Shown: piece after piece, positions 55,251 to 63,451 of the stretch | How positions within the stretch are numbered: position 1 is the first letter of the stretch | Layout: each line of letters starts with the position of its first letter | Origin: Marivita sp. XM-24bin2 | GTDB lineage: Bacteria > Pseudomonadota > Alphaproteobacteria > Rhodobacterales > Rhodobacteraceae | DNA length: 64,000 nt | Assembly (NCBI GenBank): GCA_003149565.1 | Contig: QCWH01000011.1 | Coordinates: 21,392-85,391, forward strand | Direction: 5' to 3' | Notes under the pieces: model-generated | What the model saw: the letters and a program-made list of their open reading frames with translations, nothing else | What the model was told of the DNA's origin: nothing | Database searches by the model: none | Position numbers and translations under genes: made by a program

Positions 55251-56921
55251 ATGATCGGATTAAGCAACCTTCTGCCAAGGGTGCGGACCGAGACGCGGAG
55301 CAAGTCGAAGTTGAGGTCCAGCGTGTCCTCAATCCTGACCCGCTATTCTCGCGAGACCGACGGCAACATGACCATATTCGGGATAATGGGTGTCTTTGTC
55401 ATGCTCGTCTACGGCGGTATCGGCATTGACATGATCTATTCCGAGGTTGAACGGACACGCCTGCAAAACACGCTCGACCGCGCCGTTCTTGCCGCTGCTG
55501 ACCTGGAACAGCAAATCGACCCGGATACGTTGGTTCAGGATTACCTGACAAAGATGAACCTTGAGGACGCGCTCGCCAACGTGAGTATCACGGTGGATTC
55601 GGGTCTGAATTTCCGCACTGTGTCCGCGGAGGCCGAGCGAACGTTCAATTCGAACTTTCTGTATCTCCTCGGGTTCGACAAGCTGCAGACAACTGGCCTT
55701 GCCGAAGCGGAGGAGCGAATCTCGAACGTCGAGATTTCTCTGATTCTCGACATCTCAGGGTCTATGGGCTCGAACAGCAAGATCGAGAACTTGCGGAGCG
55801 CGGCCACCGAATTTGTCGAGACCGTGATAGAGAACGATGACGCCGGACTGACGACGATCAGCATCATTCCCTACAACGCAACCGTCAGTCTCGGCTCTAC
55901 AGTATCGCAGCACTACACGCTGACCGACGAACATACCGTGTCACATTGTGCGATCTTCCCCGACAGCGCGTTCACGTCTCGTGCGATTTCGCCAACCGAC
56001 GCATTGCAGCGTCTGGCCCATTTCGATCCATATACACTGGATCAGAACACCGTTGTCACACCGGATTCGTGGTGCCCGGACGATGAATACGGCTCGATCA
56101 TTGCGCACAGCTCTAACAAGACCGAACTGCTTGCTCACATCGCGTCCCTCAGCGCCGGCGGCAATACCGCAATCGACCTCGGAATGAAGTGGGGCGTCGC
56201 TCTACTCGACCCGTCTGCGCGCCCTGTTGTGAATGGTCTGATTGCCGATGGGCATGTGGTTGCAGAAGCCGCAGGACGTCCCGCCGCATATGACGCGCCG
56301 GACGCGCTAAAGATTGCGGTGGTCATGACGGACGGCATGAACACGACGCAGTTCGACCTAGCACCTGAATACGCAAGCGGGATGTCCAACATCTGGATCG
56401 ACGATCTTGGCGATACAGACGCCACAAATGATCGGTTCTCGCATCGCGTACGTGACGAGAGCGGCACCGAGAATGACGTCTACTACTGGTCGCGTTTCGA
56501 GGCCGGAACAATGGAAGAACGGTACCAGTCCATCCCGGACGGAGACACATCTGCTCGCCAGATGAGCAATGCCGAAGTCTTTGCGCGCTGGGGCACTCGG
56601 GCCTTTGGTCAGAAGTTCTTCCGTACGCCGTATTATGACGGCTGGGTTTCCTACAACCAGTACTACAATGCCTACTACGCTTATACGCCGATCGTCACAG
56701 GCACCGAAGCGGATGAACGTCTGTCGACGATCTGCGCCTCGGCGCGCGATGCTGACATCACTGTGTTCGCCATTGGCTTCGAAGCCCCCGACGAAGGACA
56801 GGCCGCCATGCGTGACTGCGCCTCGTCTCCGGCTCACTACTTCCCGGTTGAGGGCCTCGAAATTTCCGAAGCGTTTCAGGCCATTGCCCGGACCATTAAC
56901 CAGCTGAGGTTGACACAATGA
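55251..56921 (+). CDS. TadG-like protein with von Willebrand A domain
   Basis: 556 residues. A Tad-type N-terminal segment (TDGNMTIFGIMGVFVMLVYGGIGIDMIY, residues 36-63) anchors it. The vWA domain has the MIDAS motif DISGSMGS (167-174) and later VVMTDGMNTT. TadG proteins assist Flp pilus assembly at the cell envelope. The insert VYYWSRFEAGTMEERYQ to YYDGWVSYNQYYNAYYAY is rich in Tyr. AAAGAGGT precedes the ATG. First of three overlapping genes. Confidence 0.87.
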   Translation: MIGLSNLLPRVRTETRSKSKLRSSVSSILTRYSRETDGNMTIFGIMGVFVMLVYGGIGIDMIYSEVERTRLQNTLDRAVLAAADLEQQIDPDTLVQDYLTKMNLEDALANVSITVDSGLNFRTVSAEAERTFNSNFLYLLGFDKLQTTGLAEAEERISNVEISLILDISGSMGSNSKIENLRSAATEFVETVIENDDAGLTTISIIPYNATVSLGSTVSQHYTLTDEHTVSHCAIFPDSAFTSRAISPTDALQRLAHFDPYTLDQNTVVTPDSWCPDDEYGSIIAHSSNKTELLAHIASLSAGGNTAIDLGMKWGVALLDPSARPVVNGLIADGHVVAEAAGRPAAYDAPDALKIAVVMTDGMNTTQFDLAPEYASGMSNIWIDDLGDTDATNDRFSHRVRDESGTENDVYYWSRFEAGTMEERYQSIPDGDTSARQMSNAEVFARWGTRAFGQKFFRTPYYDGWVSYNQYYNAYYAYTPIVTGTEADERLSTICASARDADITVFAIGFEAPDEGQAAMRDCASSPAHYFPVEGLEISEAFQAIARTINQLRLTQ

Positions 56922-57457
56922 TGCGGTTTACTCCCAAAATTATCCGCAGATTTCTGCGGGACGAAAGCGGCTCTGTCGTTACGATCCCCTTCGTCATCTG
57001 GGCGCCGGTGTTCCTCGCTGTCATCGTCGCTGGAATGGAAATCGGCGCACTTTCGATCCGCCATACCCAGCTCGAACGAGGGCTTGATCTTGCGGTTCGT
57101 GAAGTGCGCTTGGGAACCGGCGAAAACATCGAACACGATACGCTGAAGACCATGATCTGCGACAACACGACCCTGCTTACCGATTGCGAGGACATGCTGC
57201 GCCTCGAAATGATCCCGCTGAGCCTTCGTGATTGGACAGAACCGGCACGTGATGCGGACTGCTACGACTCTGCAGAGCCCGTGCGCCCGCTACGCCAGTT
57301 CGAGCCGGGTCAGCCCAATGAGCTGATGCTGCTGCGCGCCTGCTACAAGTACCAGCCAATCACTCCGGCCGGTAGCGTTGCCGCAGCAATGCCCAAAGAC
57401 GCCGACGGTTACGCTGCAATCGTGTCCTTCTCGGCCTTCGTACAGGAGCCTTACTAA
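56918..57457 (+). CDS. TadE-like pseudopilin protein
   Basis: 179 residues. FLRDESGSVVTIPFVIWAPVFLAVIVAGMEIGALSIRHTQLERGLD is the TadE hallmark: a short leader, an acidic residue, then one membrane segment (about 19-43). Four or five cysteines occur in the mature part. Overlaps TadG by 4 nt and the next gene by 1 nt. Confidence 0.83.
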   Translation: MMRFTPKIIRRFLRDESGSVVTIPFVIWAPVFLAVIVAGMEIGALSIRHTQLERGLDLAVREVRLGTGENIEHDTLKTMICDNTTLLTDCEDMLRLEMIPLSLRDWTEPARDADCYDSAEPVRPLRQFEPGQPNELMLLRACYKYQPITPAGSVAAAMPKDADGYAAIVSFSAFVQEPY

Positions 57458-58209
57458 TGACTGCTCGTATCCAGAAAAGCGTGTCGCGGTTCTTCCGCGA
57501 CACCAAGGGCGATGCTTCGCTTGAGGCAATCATCATCCTTCCCGCCCTTATCGTCATCTTTGCGATATCTTGGCTGTATTTTGACGTGATGCGCCAGCAG
57601 GCCATCAACCAAAAGGCCAACTACACGATCGGTGACATTATCTCTCGTGAAACCGAAGTGGTGAACCATGAATACATCGACAATGCCCGGAACCTCTTGT
57701 TCCATCTGGCACAGGCACAGGGCGATGATATCGACTTGCGCGTCTCGGTCGTCCAGTATGACAAGAACGGTACAGGCGAGAGCGTTGGGAACGCAGACTA
57801 CGAACTTGTATGGTCCGTGGCACGGGGCGATTGGTCTGCACTGGATCAAGATGACATGACCACCTACAAACCCCATCTGCCGATCTTGGCAGTAGGCGAT
57901 CAGACAATCCTCGTCGAAACTCGTGACTGGTATCAGCCTTTGGTCCATTTGGCGAATGATGGATTTGATATCAAAACCTATTCATTCACACGGCCGCGCT
58001 TTGCCTCACAGGTCATCTTTGAAGGGATCAATGATGGGTCCGGTAAGACCTGGGGTAACAACGGCTGGGGCAATGGTGACCAGGATGCACCGGGCGGATC
58101 GCTCTGTAACAACGACGCAGAAAACGCGGATGAAGGCGCTGCGAGTGCCGACTGCACCTCGACCACAACGGAGCCAACCAACGGTCAGGGGAAAAAGAAG
58201 AATACCTGA
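57457..58209 (+). CDS. TadE/TadG-like pilus-associated protein with low-complexity tail
   Basis: 250 residues. RFFRDTKGDASLEAIIILPALIVIFAISWLYFDVMRQQ is the TadE-type anchor (membrane segment ~21-43). The last ~50 residues are low complexity, rich in Gly, Asn, Asp and Thr (NNGWGNGDQDAPGG to TEPTNGQGKKKNT). Coupled to the gene before it (TAATG). The three genes stand apart from any other tad genes in the window. Confidence 0.82.
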   Translation: MTARIQKSVSRFFRDTKGDASLEAIIILPALIVIFAISWLYFDVMRQQAINQKANYTIGDIISRETEVVNHEYIDNARNLLFHLAQAQGDDIDLRVSVVQYDKNGTGESVGNADYELVWSVARGDWSALDQDDMTTYKPHLPILAVGDQTILVETRDWYQPLVHLANDGFDIKTYSFTRPRFASQVIFEGINDGSGKTWGNNGWGNGDQDAPGGSLCNNDAENADEGAASADCTSTTTEPTNGQGKKKNT

Positions 58210-58212
58210 TGC

Positions 58213-58689
58213 CTATGCCTCACGCCGCGCAACGATCACGGCGATGATATCAGCCATTGGGCGGGCCTGAGACCCTGGGGTCACCCCGCCCACGGCGACA
58301 CGGCGACCAAGACGCCACCACAAACCCGGCTGCCACGCGCGTGGCGCCGGGTTTTTCAACGTCAGCGTAAATCCGTTCGACGGCTTGATCGCAAAGGCCC
58401 CACGATTGACGGCGACAATATCCTCGACGCGCGCCAGAACTGTTCCCTCGCTGTCGGTCAGCGCCGTCTCGGTCAACCACAGCTTCCTGCGCGTGGCGAC
58501 CTGTAGCCTGTGCGCAAACCAGAGCGACACAAGACCCATACCAATCAAGAAGACCTGCCAAAGCACATGTGCCGGCGGCGCCACAAAAGCGAGGTACAGA
58601 ACCAAGCCACCGAGCATCAGCAACATGAAAATGCCCACAACACGTCGGGGACCGCGCGGATCAACCTCGGCAAGGATCTCGTCTGACAT
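58213..58689 (-). CDS. Membrane protein, function unknown
   Basis: 158 residues. Two hydrophobic segments (about 18-36 and 43-60) are followed by a ~95-residue cytosolic part, RRKLWLTETALTDSEGTVLARVEDIVAVNRGAFAIKPSNGFTLTLKNPAPRAWQPGLWWRLGRRVAVGG, that looks like a PH-type beta domain. No named family is recognised with confidence. Convergent with the TadE-like gene, 3 nt apart. Confidence 0.72.
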   Translation of the reverse strand: MSDEILAEVDPRGPRRVVGIFMLLMLGGLVLYLAFVAPPAHVLWQVFLIGMGLVSLWFAHRLQVATRRKLWLTETALTDSEGTVLARVEDIVAVNRGAFAIKPSNGFTLTLKNPAPRAWQPGLWWRLGRRVAVGGVTPGSQARPMADIIAVIVARREA

Positions 58690-58734
58690 GGCGTCCCTCC
58701 TGTAACTTAGGACGCCGATAGCGCATTCGTCAGG

Positions 58735-59685
58735 TCAATGCGAGACTGCGCGGTAGATCTCCTGCCCCCGCTCCTCAGGTTCGTCGTCGATCAGAACTGT
58801 TGGAAAACCGGGAGCCGTGATCGACAGGCCGGTTGCCTCTTCGAGACGTTCGATCAAACGATCCGATTGCGCACGGTCTCCGTAGCGCGCCTGACCGTCT
58901 TTTACGATTTCGATCAGCTTCGGGGACAGCTCCAACGGAACGCTTTTCGCGTCCGCCAATGCCTGAAACAAACCGATATCCTTGAAAACCAGATCCAGTG
59001 TGAAATCCACATCCCGGTTGCCAGACAGGATCAACTGGCTTTCGGTCTCATGTACAAAGGACGTTCCAGAAGAAGCCTTGATCGCCTCGTAGGTGATGCC
59101 CAGGTCAATCCCATGCGCGGCCATCGTGGTCATCGCTTCGCAGAGGCTCGCAAGGTGCACGGTTGCTAGATAGTTGGTCATCACCTTGAGCACGGACGCG
59201 CTGCCAACCTCACCGGTATGCAGAACGCGGCGCCCCATGTAGGTCAAGAGAGGGAGAACCGTTTCAAATGTCGCGCGGTCACATCCGGCAAAAATCGAGA
59301 TGTTGCCCGTCGCCGCGCGGTGGCAACCACCAGAAACCGGGCAATCCACCGCCTGACCGCCTTTCGCCTCGACTGCTGCGGCTTGAGATCGGATTGCTTC
59401 GGCATCAGTGGTCGACATCTCCAGCCAAATTTTGCCGGGACCAATTTCTGGCAACATCTGTTCCAGCACCGCTTGCGATGCCGCAGGGCTGGGCAGGCTG
59501 GTGATGACAACGTCGCAATCCCGCATCACCTCGGCAGCCCCACTACCGGCCTGCGCCCCCTTGTCGAGAAGGACCTGCATCCGCGCTGGATCAAGGTCAA
59601 AGACCGTCAGATCAACTCCGTTGCGCGCAAGGGTGCCCGCCAGTTTGGCACCGACGGCCCCCAGTCCCACAAATCCGACCTTCAT
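58735..59685 (-). CDS. NAD(P)-dependent beta-hydroxyacid dehydrogenase family protein
   Basis: 316 residues. Rossmann motif GLGAVGAKLA (8-17), substrate motif DCPVSGGCHRAATG and catalytic Lys in SVLKVMTNYL. Belongs to the 3-hydroxyisobutyrate dehydrogenase / tartronate semialdehyde reductase family; substrate unknown. MKVGFVG at 59685 was chosen because AGGGA is 7 nt upstream. Confidence 0.9.
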   Translation of the reverse strand: MKVGFVGLGAVGAKLAGTLARNGVDLTVFDLDPARMQVLLDKGAQAGSGAAEVMRDCDVVITSLPSPAASQAVLEQMLPEIGPGKIWLEMSTTDAEAIRSQAAAVEAKGGQAVDCPVSGGCHRAATGNISIFAGCDRATFETVLPLLTYMGRRVLHTGEVGSASVLKVMTNYLATVHLASLCEAMTTMAAHGIDLGITYEAIKASSGTSFVHETESQLILSGNRDVDFTLDLVFKDIGLFQALADAKSVPLELSPKLIEIVKDGQARYGDRAQSDRLIERLEEATGLSITAPGFPTVLIDDEPEERGQEIYRAVSH

Positions 59686-59782
59686 AGACATTTCCCTGTT
59701 ATGCGTTTTGCACCCAGCGTGACCGCGTCAAGCCACACCTGTCATGGTCAAAACCGACACATGCGGGAGAACTGGCAGATTT

Positions 59783-61582
59783 TTATTCGGCAGCCATACC
59801 ATCGGTGAACTGCAAACGCGCCAAACGCGCATAAAGACCGTCCTCGGACACTAGTGTGTCATGCGCGCCGGACGCCACGATCCGCCCCTGTTCCATAACA
59901 ATGATCCGATCCGCCTTCTTTACGGTCGCAAGGCGGTGCGCGACGATGATGGTGGTTCGCCCCTCGGAAAGCTCATCAACAGCCCGCTGAACGGCACGTT
60001 CACTTTCCGCATCCAGCGCGCTGGTTGCCTCGTCAAGCAGCAGGACCGGGGCATCGCGCAAAATTGCACGGGCGATTGCGATCCTTTGCTTTTGCCCGCC
60101 CGAGAGCATCACCCCCCGTTCGCCAAGATAGCTGTCATACCCGTTCGGCAAAGCTGCGATGAATTCGTGCGCGGCCGCCGCCTTGGCTGCGTTTTCGATC
60201 TCTGCATCCGTCGCATCCGGTCGACCAAAGCGGATATTTTCACGCGCCGACGCCGCAAAGATAACAGGATCCTGAGGCACCAGCGCGATATGCTTTCGGA
60301 ACTCTTCCCGGTTCACCGCGTCGATCCGCGTCCCATCAAGACAAATTGAGCCGGAATCGGGATCGTAGAAGCGCTGGATCAGTTGGATGATCGTCGTTTT
60401 TCCTGCGCCGCTCGGACCAACCACAGCGACGGTTTCGCCCGGAACAATCCGAAGGTTCACGCCATCAAGCGCGGCAACATCGGGGCGGCTGGGATAGGTA
60501 AATTGCACGTCCTCAAAAGTGATCTCACCACGCACGGGCTCTGCCAATGACAGCGGCGTTTCTGGATCGTTGACCGTATCTTCGGCCTGCAGAAGTTCGA
60601 CCAAGCGTTCGGTTGCTCCAGCCGCGCGCTGCAATTCACCGAAAATCTCGGAAAGCGCAGCAACCGACCCAGCAACCATCACCGAATAGATCACAAACTG
60701 TACCAGTTCGCCCGGGCTCATTGACCCGTTGCGCACGTCCGTAGCTCCGATCCACAAAACGCCGACGATCCCGGTGAAAACGAGGAAGATCACAATCGCC
60801 GTCATCTGCGCCCGCGTCCAGATCCGTCGACGCGCCGCATCAAAGCTTTTCTCGGTCACATCTCCAAATGCATTGCGCGAGATAGCTTCATGCGTGAACG
60901 CCTGCACCGTTTGCACGGACAGAAGCGCCTCGGACGCATTGCCGGACGATACCGCGATCCAATCCTGGTTTTCCCGACTCAGCTTGCGCATTTTGCGGCC
61001 CAAAAAGAGGATCGGAACCACAACCGCTGGCACGATCAAGAGAACCATGCCAGTGAGCTTGGCAGAGGTGATCAGCATCAGGACCATGCCGCCAAAGAAG
61101 ATCAGCACGTTGCGCAGTGCGATCGAAATCGACGAGCCAATGACGCTCAAGATCAGAGTCGTGTCCGTCGTGATGCGGCTGAGCACTTCTCCCGTCATCA
61201 CCCGTTCGAAAAACGACGGGCTCAGCCCGATCACGCGCCCAAATACCGCTTTACGAATGTCTGCGACCACCCGTTCGCCAAGACGCGTCACCAGCGCATA
61301 GCGCAGCGCCGTACCAATCGCGAGCAAACCGGCAATGCCTAAGGCGGCCGCGAAATACAGGTCAAGAAGTGCGCCATCTGCAGTATTGAAATTGTCGACC
61401 ACACGTCGAACGGCCATTGGCAAGATCAAAGACACGCAAGCAGTGGCGGTCAAAGCAAGCAGCGCCGCCAGCATCAATGACCTGTACGGCAAGATGAAAG
61501 GCCACAAGGCTGCCAGTGATCCCAGTTTCTTGGATTTCTCGCGTTCTTCGTTTTTCGCCAGTGTGGGTGTCGCGTCCGCCAT
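59783..61582 (-). CDS. ABC exporter, fused membrane and ATPase domains (MsbA-like)
   Basis: 599 residues. Six membrane segments in residues ~30-320, then the ATPase domain with Walker A GPSGAGKTT, signature LSGGQKQR, Walker B LLLDEATSALD and H-loop VAHRLATV. Half-transporters of this type export lipids or drugs as dimers; substrate unknown. The convergent tRNA-Gly lies 135 nt upstream of its start. Confidence 0.92.
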   Translation of the reverse strand: MADATPTLAKNEEREKSKKLGSLAALWPFILPYRSLMLAALLALTATACVSLILPMAVRRVVDNFNTADGALLDLYFAAALGIAGLLAIGTALRYALVTRLGERVVADIRKAVFGRVIGLSPSFFERVMTGEVLSRITTDTTLILSVIGSSISIALRNVLIFFGGMVLMLITSAKLTGMVLLIVPAVVVPILFLGRKMRKLSRENQDWIAVSSGNASEALLSVQTVQAFTHEAISRNAFGDVTEKSFDAARRRIWTRAQMTAIVIFLVFTGIVGVLWIGATDVRNGSMSPGELVQFVIYSVMVAGSVAALSEIFGELQRAAGATERLVELLQAEDTVNDPETPLSLAEPVRGEITFEDVQFTYPSRPDVAALDGVNLRIVPGETVAVVGPSGAGKTTIIQLIQRFYDPDSGSICLDGTRIDAVNREEFRKHIALVPQDPVIFAASARENIRFGRPDATDAEIENAAKAAAAHEFIAALPNGYDSYLGERGVMLSGGQKQRIAIARAILRDAPVLLLDEATSALDAESERAVQRAVDELSEGRTTIIVAHRLATVKKADRIIVMEQGRIVASGAHDTLVSEDGLYARLARLQFTDGMAAE

Positions 61583-61717
61583 CAGGTTCCCGTTTTTTAG
61601 TTAAAAACGCTTTAACAATGGCCTGCCGGCGCTGGTCAAGCCGAACGCGCCGCAAAAGCCGATTTGCCGCGCCACCTGATGGGTGCGTGTAAGTCGGCCA
61701 TAGCTTCAAAGAAAAGG

Positions 61718-61791
61718 TGGAGCGGGCGACGGGAATCGAACCCGTATCATCAGCTTGGAAGGCTGAGGTCTTACCATTACACAACGCCCGC
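61718..61791 (-). tRNA. tRNA-Gly (anticodon TCC)
   Basis: The minus strand reads as a complete cloverleaf: acceptor GCGGGCG with CGCCCGC, D arm GTAATGGTAAGAC, anticodon loop CTTCCAA with TCC (plus-strand GGA at 61757-61759), T arm GGGTTCGATTCCC, and an encoded 3' CCA (61720-61718). 74 nt. It reads GGA and GGG codons. Confidence 0.96.
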
Positions 61792-61905
61792 AAGACACGT
61801 GCTGAGGTATGACATGCATGCACCAAGGTCAAGCACCCGCATATTGTTGTATCGCGAATATTCTGCGCCACAGTGCAACGAGGGGACCGAAAACCGCCTA
61901 TCACC

Positions 61906-62496
61906 TCAGCCGTCTTTGCGTGTCACCGCATCACGCGACCGGGTCAGCCCATCCTGAAACCCTTCAGCATCTCCAAAATCGAGAAACGTGGCATAGCGAC
62001 CATGTGGATGTCGCACAGGACCTGCATGCTTCACCGGGCACCAAAAGGCCTCGGTCCGCGAGGCAATTTCGCCCACCCAGGAAATAACGCCATTGCAGTA
62101 GCCGCAATAGACGCAATTCAGTTTTTGCAGACCGTTGAGATATGCCAGATGATGCCGATCAATGCGGATATGATCTGAACGTCTGACCTTTGGAATCCCA
62201 TAGGCGGGAAAGCAGACAAGCTGATAGACGGATACGAAGAGGTCGAGGATTACAAAAGGAACAATCAGGCTGTAAATAACGGGTGCCGTCACAATGTGGC
62301 TCAGCCGCGCCCCTGCGAAAAATGCCTTGAGGTCGACGCGCAACTCTTTGTGACGCCGTTTGACCGTAGCTTCGAACCGGGCACGACGACCGATAAGCTC
62401 ATACGCAAACGCCTTGCGCCGCTTGGCGATCTCGGTTTCAAGCTCATCGGTCAGATCATCGATCCGCGCGAGAATATCCTCTATCCGCTTGTCCAT
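61906..62496 (-). CDS. Membrane protein with a cysteine cluster, function unknown
   Basis: 196 residues. An N-terminal coiled coil (about 1-58, DKRIEDILARIDDLTDELETEIAKRRKAF) is followed by one or two membrane segments (66-96) and then a cysteine-rich part: NCVYCGYCNG (Cys128, 131, 134) and FWCPVKHAG (Cys153, His157). These could bind metal or an Fe-S cluster. No named family is recognised. The ATG at 62496 with GGGGTGA upstream was preferred to a GTG three codons earlier. Confidence 0.78.
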   Translation of the reverse strand: MDKRIEDILARIDDLTDELETEIAKRRKAFAYELIGRRARFEATVKRRHKELRVDLKAFFAGARLSHIVTAPVIYSLIVPFVILDLFVSVYQLVCFPAYGIPKVRRSDHIRIDRHHLAYLNGLQKLNCVYCGYCNGVISWVGEIASRTEAFWCPVKHAGPVRHPHGRYATFLDFGDAEGFQDGLTRSRDAVTRKDG

Positions 62497-62616
62497 CTTT
62501 TTCACCCCAAGATATCAGCGCCACACATCTGAATTTCTGCAATGATATTCAAACGACTGACAATGAGACACAAAACGTTGGTGTCAGACAGAACTGGCCC
62601 ACTGCCGAGACTGCCT

Positions 62617-62642
62617 CCTGTCGGACAACATATCGCGACAGG
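62617..62642. other. Inverted repeat in the gap before the racemase-family gene end
   Basis: CCTGTCG and CGACAGG are 12 nt apart, 72 nt beyond the racemase-family stop on the minus strand, in a 217-nt gap without a gene. Possibly a transcript-end hairpin; no T-tract. Confidence 0.35.
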
Positions 62643-62713
62643 CAAACACGCCGCCTTGACACAAATCAGGGGATTTCCCCAAGCAAAGCACGCGCGCTCA
62701 GCCGGGACCCATC

Positions 62714-63451
62714 TCACACAAAGTCGAACAAGCGCCCGATCTTGTTGCACCGATCCGCGTAGCCGGACAAAACGCCAAGATGCCAGCCAAGAACCTGATT
62801 GCTCGACAAAGCCGGGATCCCCAGATCGCGCTCAATATCCTCAATGATCTCCAAAGCCCGCAGGTTGGTGCATGACATGAAGACGGCCTCGCAATCTCCG
62901 CCCCGTCCAACATGAACAGCGGCATTGTGCACGGAACGACGTGAAATCCGGACCACGCGCTCTTCGAGAGGTTCATCGAAACTGCCGAACGACACAACAT
63001 TGATGCCGGCGGCCTGCAAACCTGCAATGAGGCGTTCACTCACGGTCGCCACATACGGGCTCACCATACCGATCTGACGAATGCCCCCTGCCTGGCACGC
63101 AGCGATAAGGGCAGTCAGCGGGTCCGTGACGTGTGGCGTGGCGATACCGGCCTTGATCATCTCGGCAACACGGGCCGCCCCGATCGCTGCACTGGCCGAC
63201 GTGCATCCATAGCCGACAGCCGACAGCTCTGCCCCGTGAGGCAGCAAACCGGCCGCTCGCGTCAGGCTTGCTTCCATCGCCTGCAGGCTGTTCAGCGATA
63301 CGGTTGCTGCGGATGGCACCCGCGACACGAGCAATTCGACGTCAGGTGGCAGCAACCAGCGGAAATCCCGCTCAATGGTTTCGTCGCTTTGAAGGGCCAC
63401 AAGTCCAACCTGAATGGGCCGTTCCGCTTCAAGGGAATAGGGAAGCGCCAT
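62714..63451 (-). CDS. Asp/Glu racemase family protein (maleate isomerase-like)
   Basis: 245 residues. The two catalytic cysteines of the superfamily are present: Cys83 in GYGCTSAS and Cys194 in FMSCTNLRA. The GYGCTSAS form is typical of arylmalonate decarboxylase / maleate isomerase relatives. Substrate unknown. Its start overlaps the stop of the upstream M24 gene by 1 nt, so both act in one operon. Confidence 0.86.
   Translation of the reverse strand: MALPYSLEAERPIQVGLVALQSDETIERDFRWLLPPDVELLVSRVPSAATVSLNSLQAMEASLTRAAGLLPHGAELSAVGYGCTSASAAIGAARVAEMIKAGIATPHVTDPLTALIAACQAGGIRQIGMVSPYVATVSERLIAGLQAAGINVVSFGSFDEPLEERVVRISRRSVHNAAVHVGRGGDCEAVFMSCTNLRALEIIEDIERDLGIPALSSNQVLGWHLGVLSGYADRCNKIGRLFDFV

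Noticed and set aside
55133..55429. Small plus-strand frame before tadG
   Set aside because: It overlaps the tadG start in another frame; no ribosome-binding site or recognisable sequence.
62542..62847. 101-codon plus-strand frame in the gap near the racemase-family gene
   Set aside because: No ribosome-binding site, no domain, overlaps the 3' end of the racemase-family gene on the other strand.
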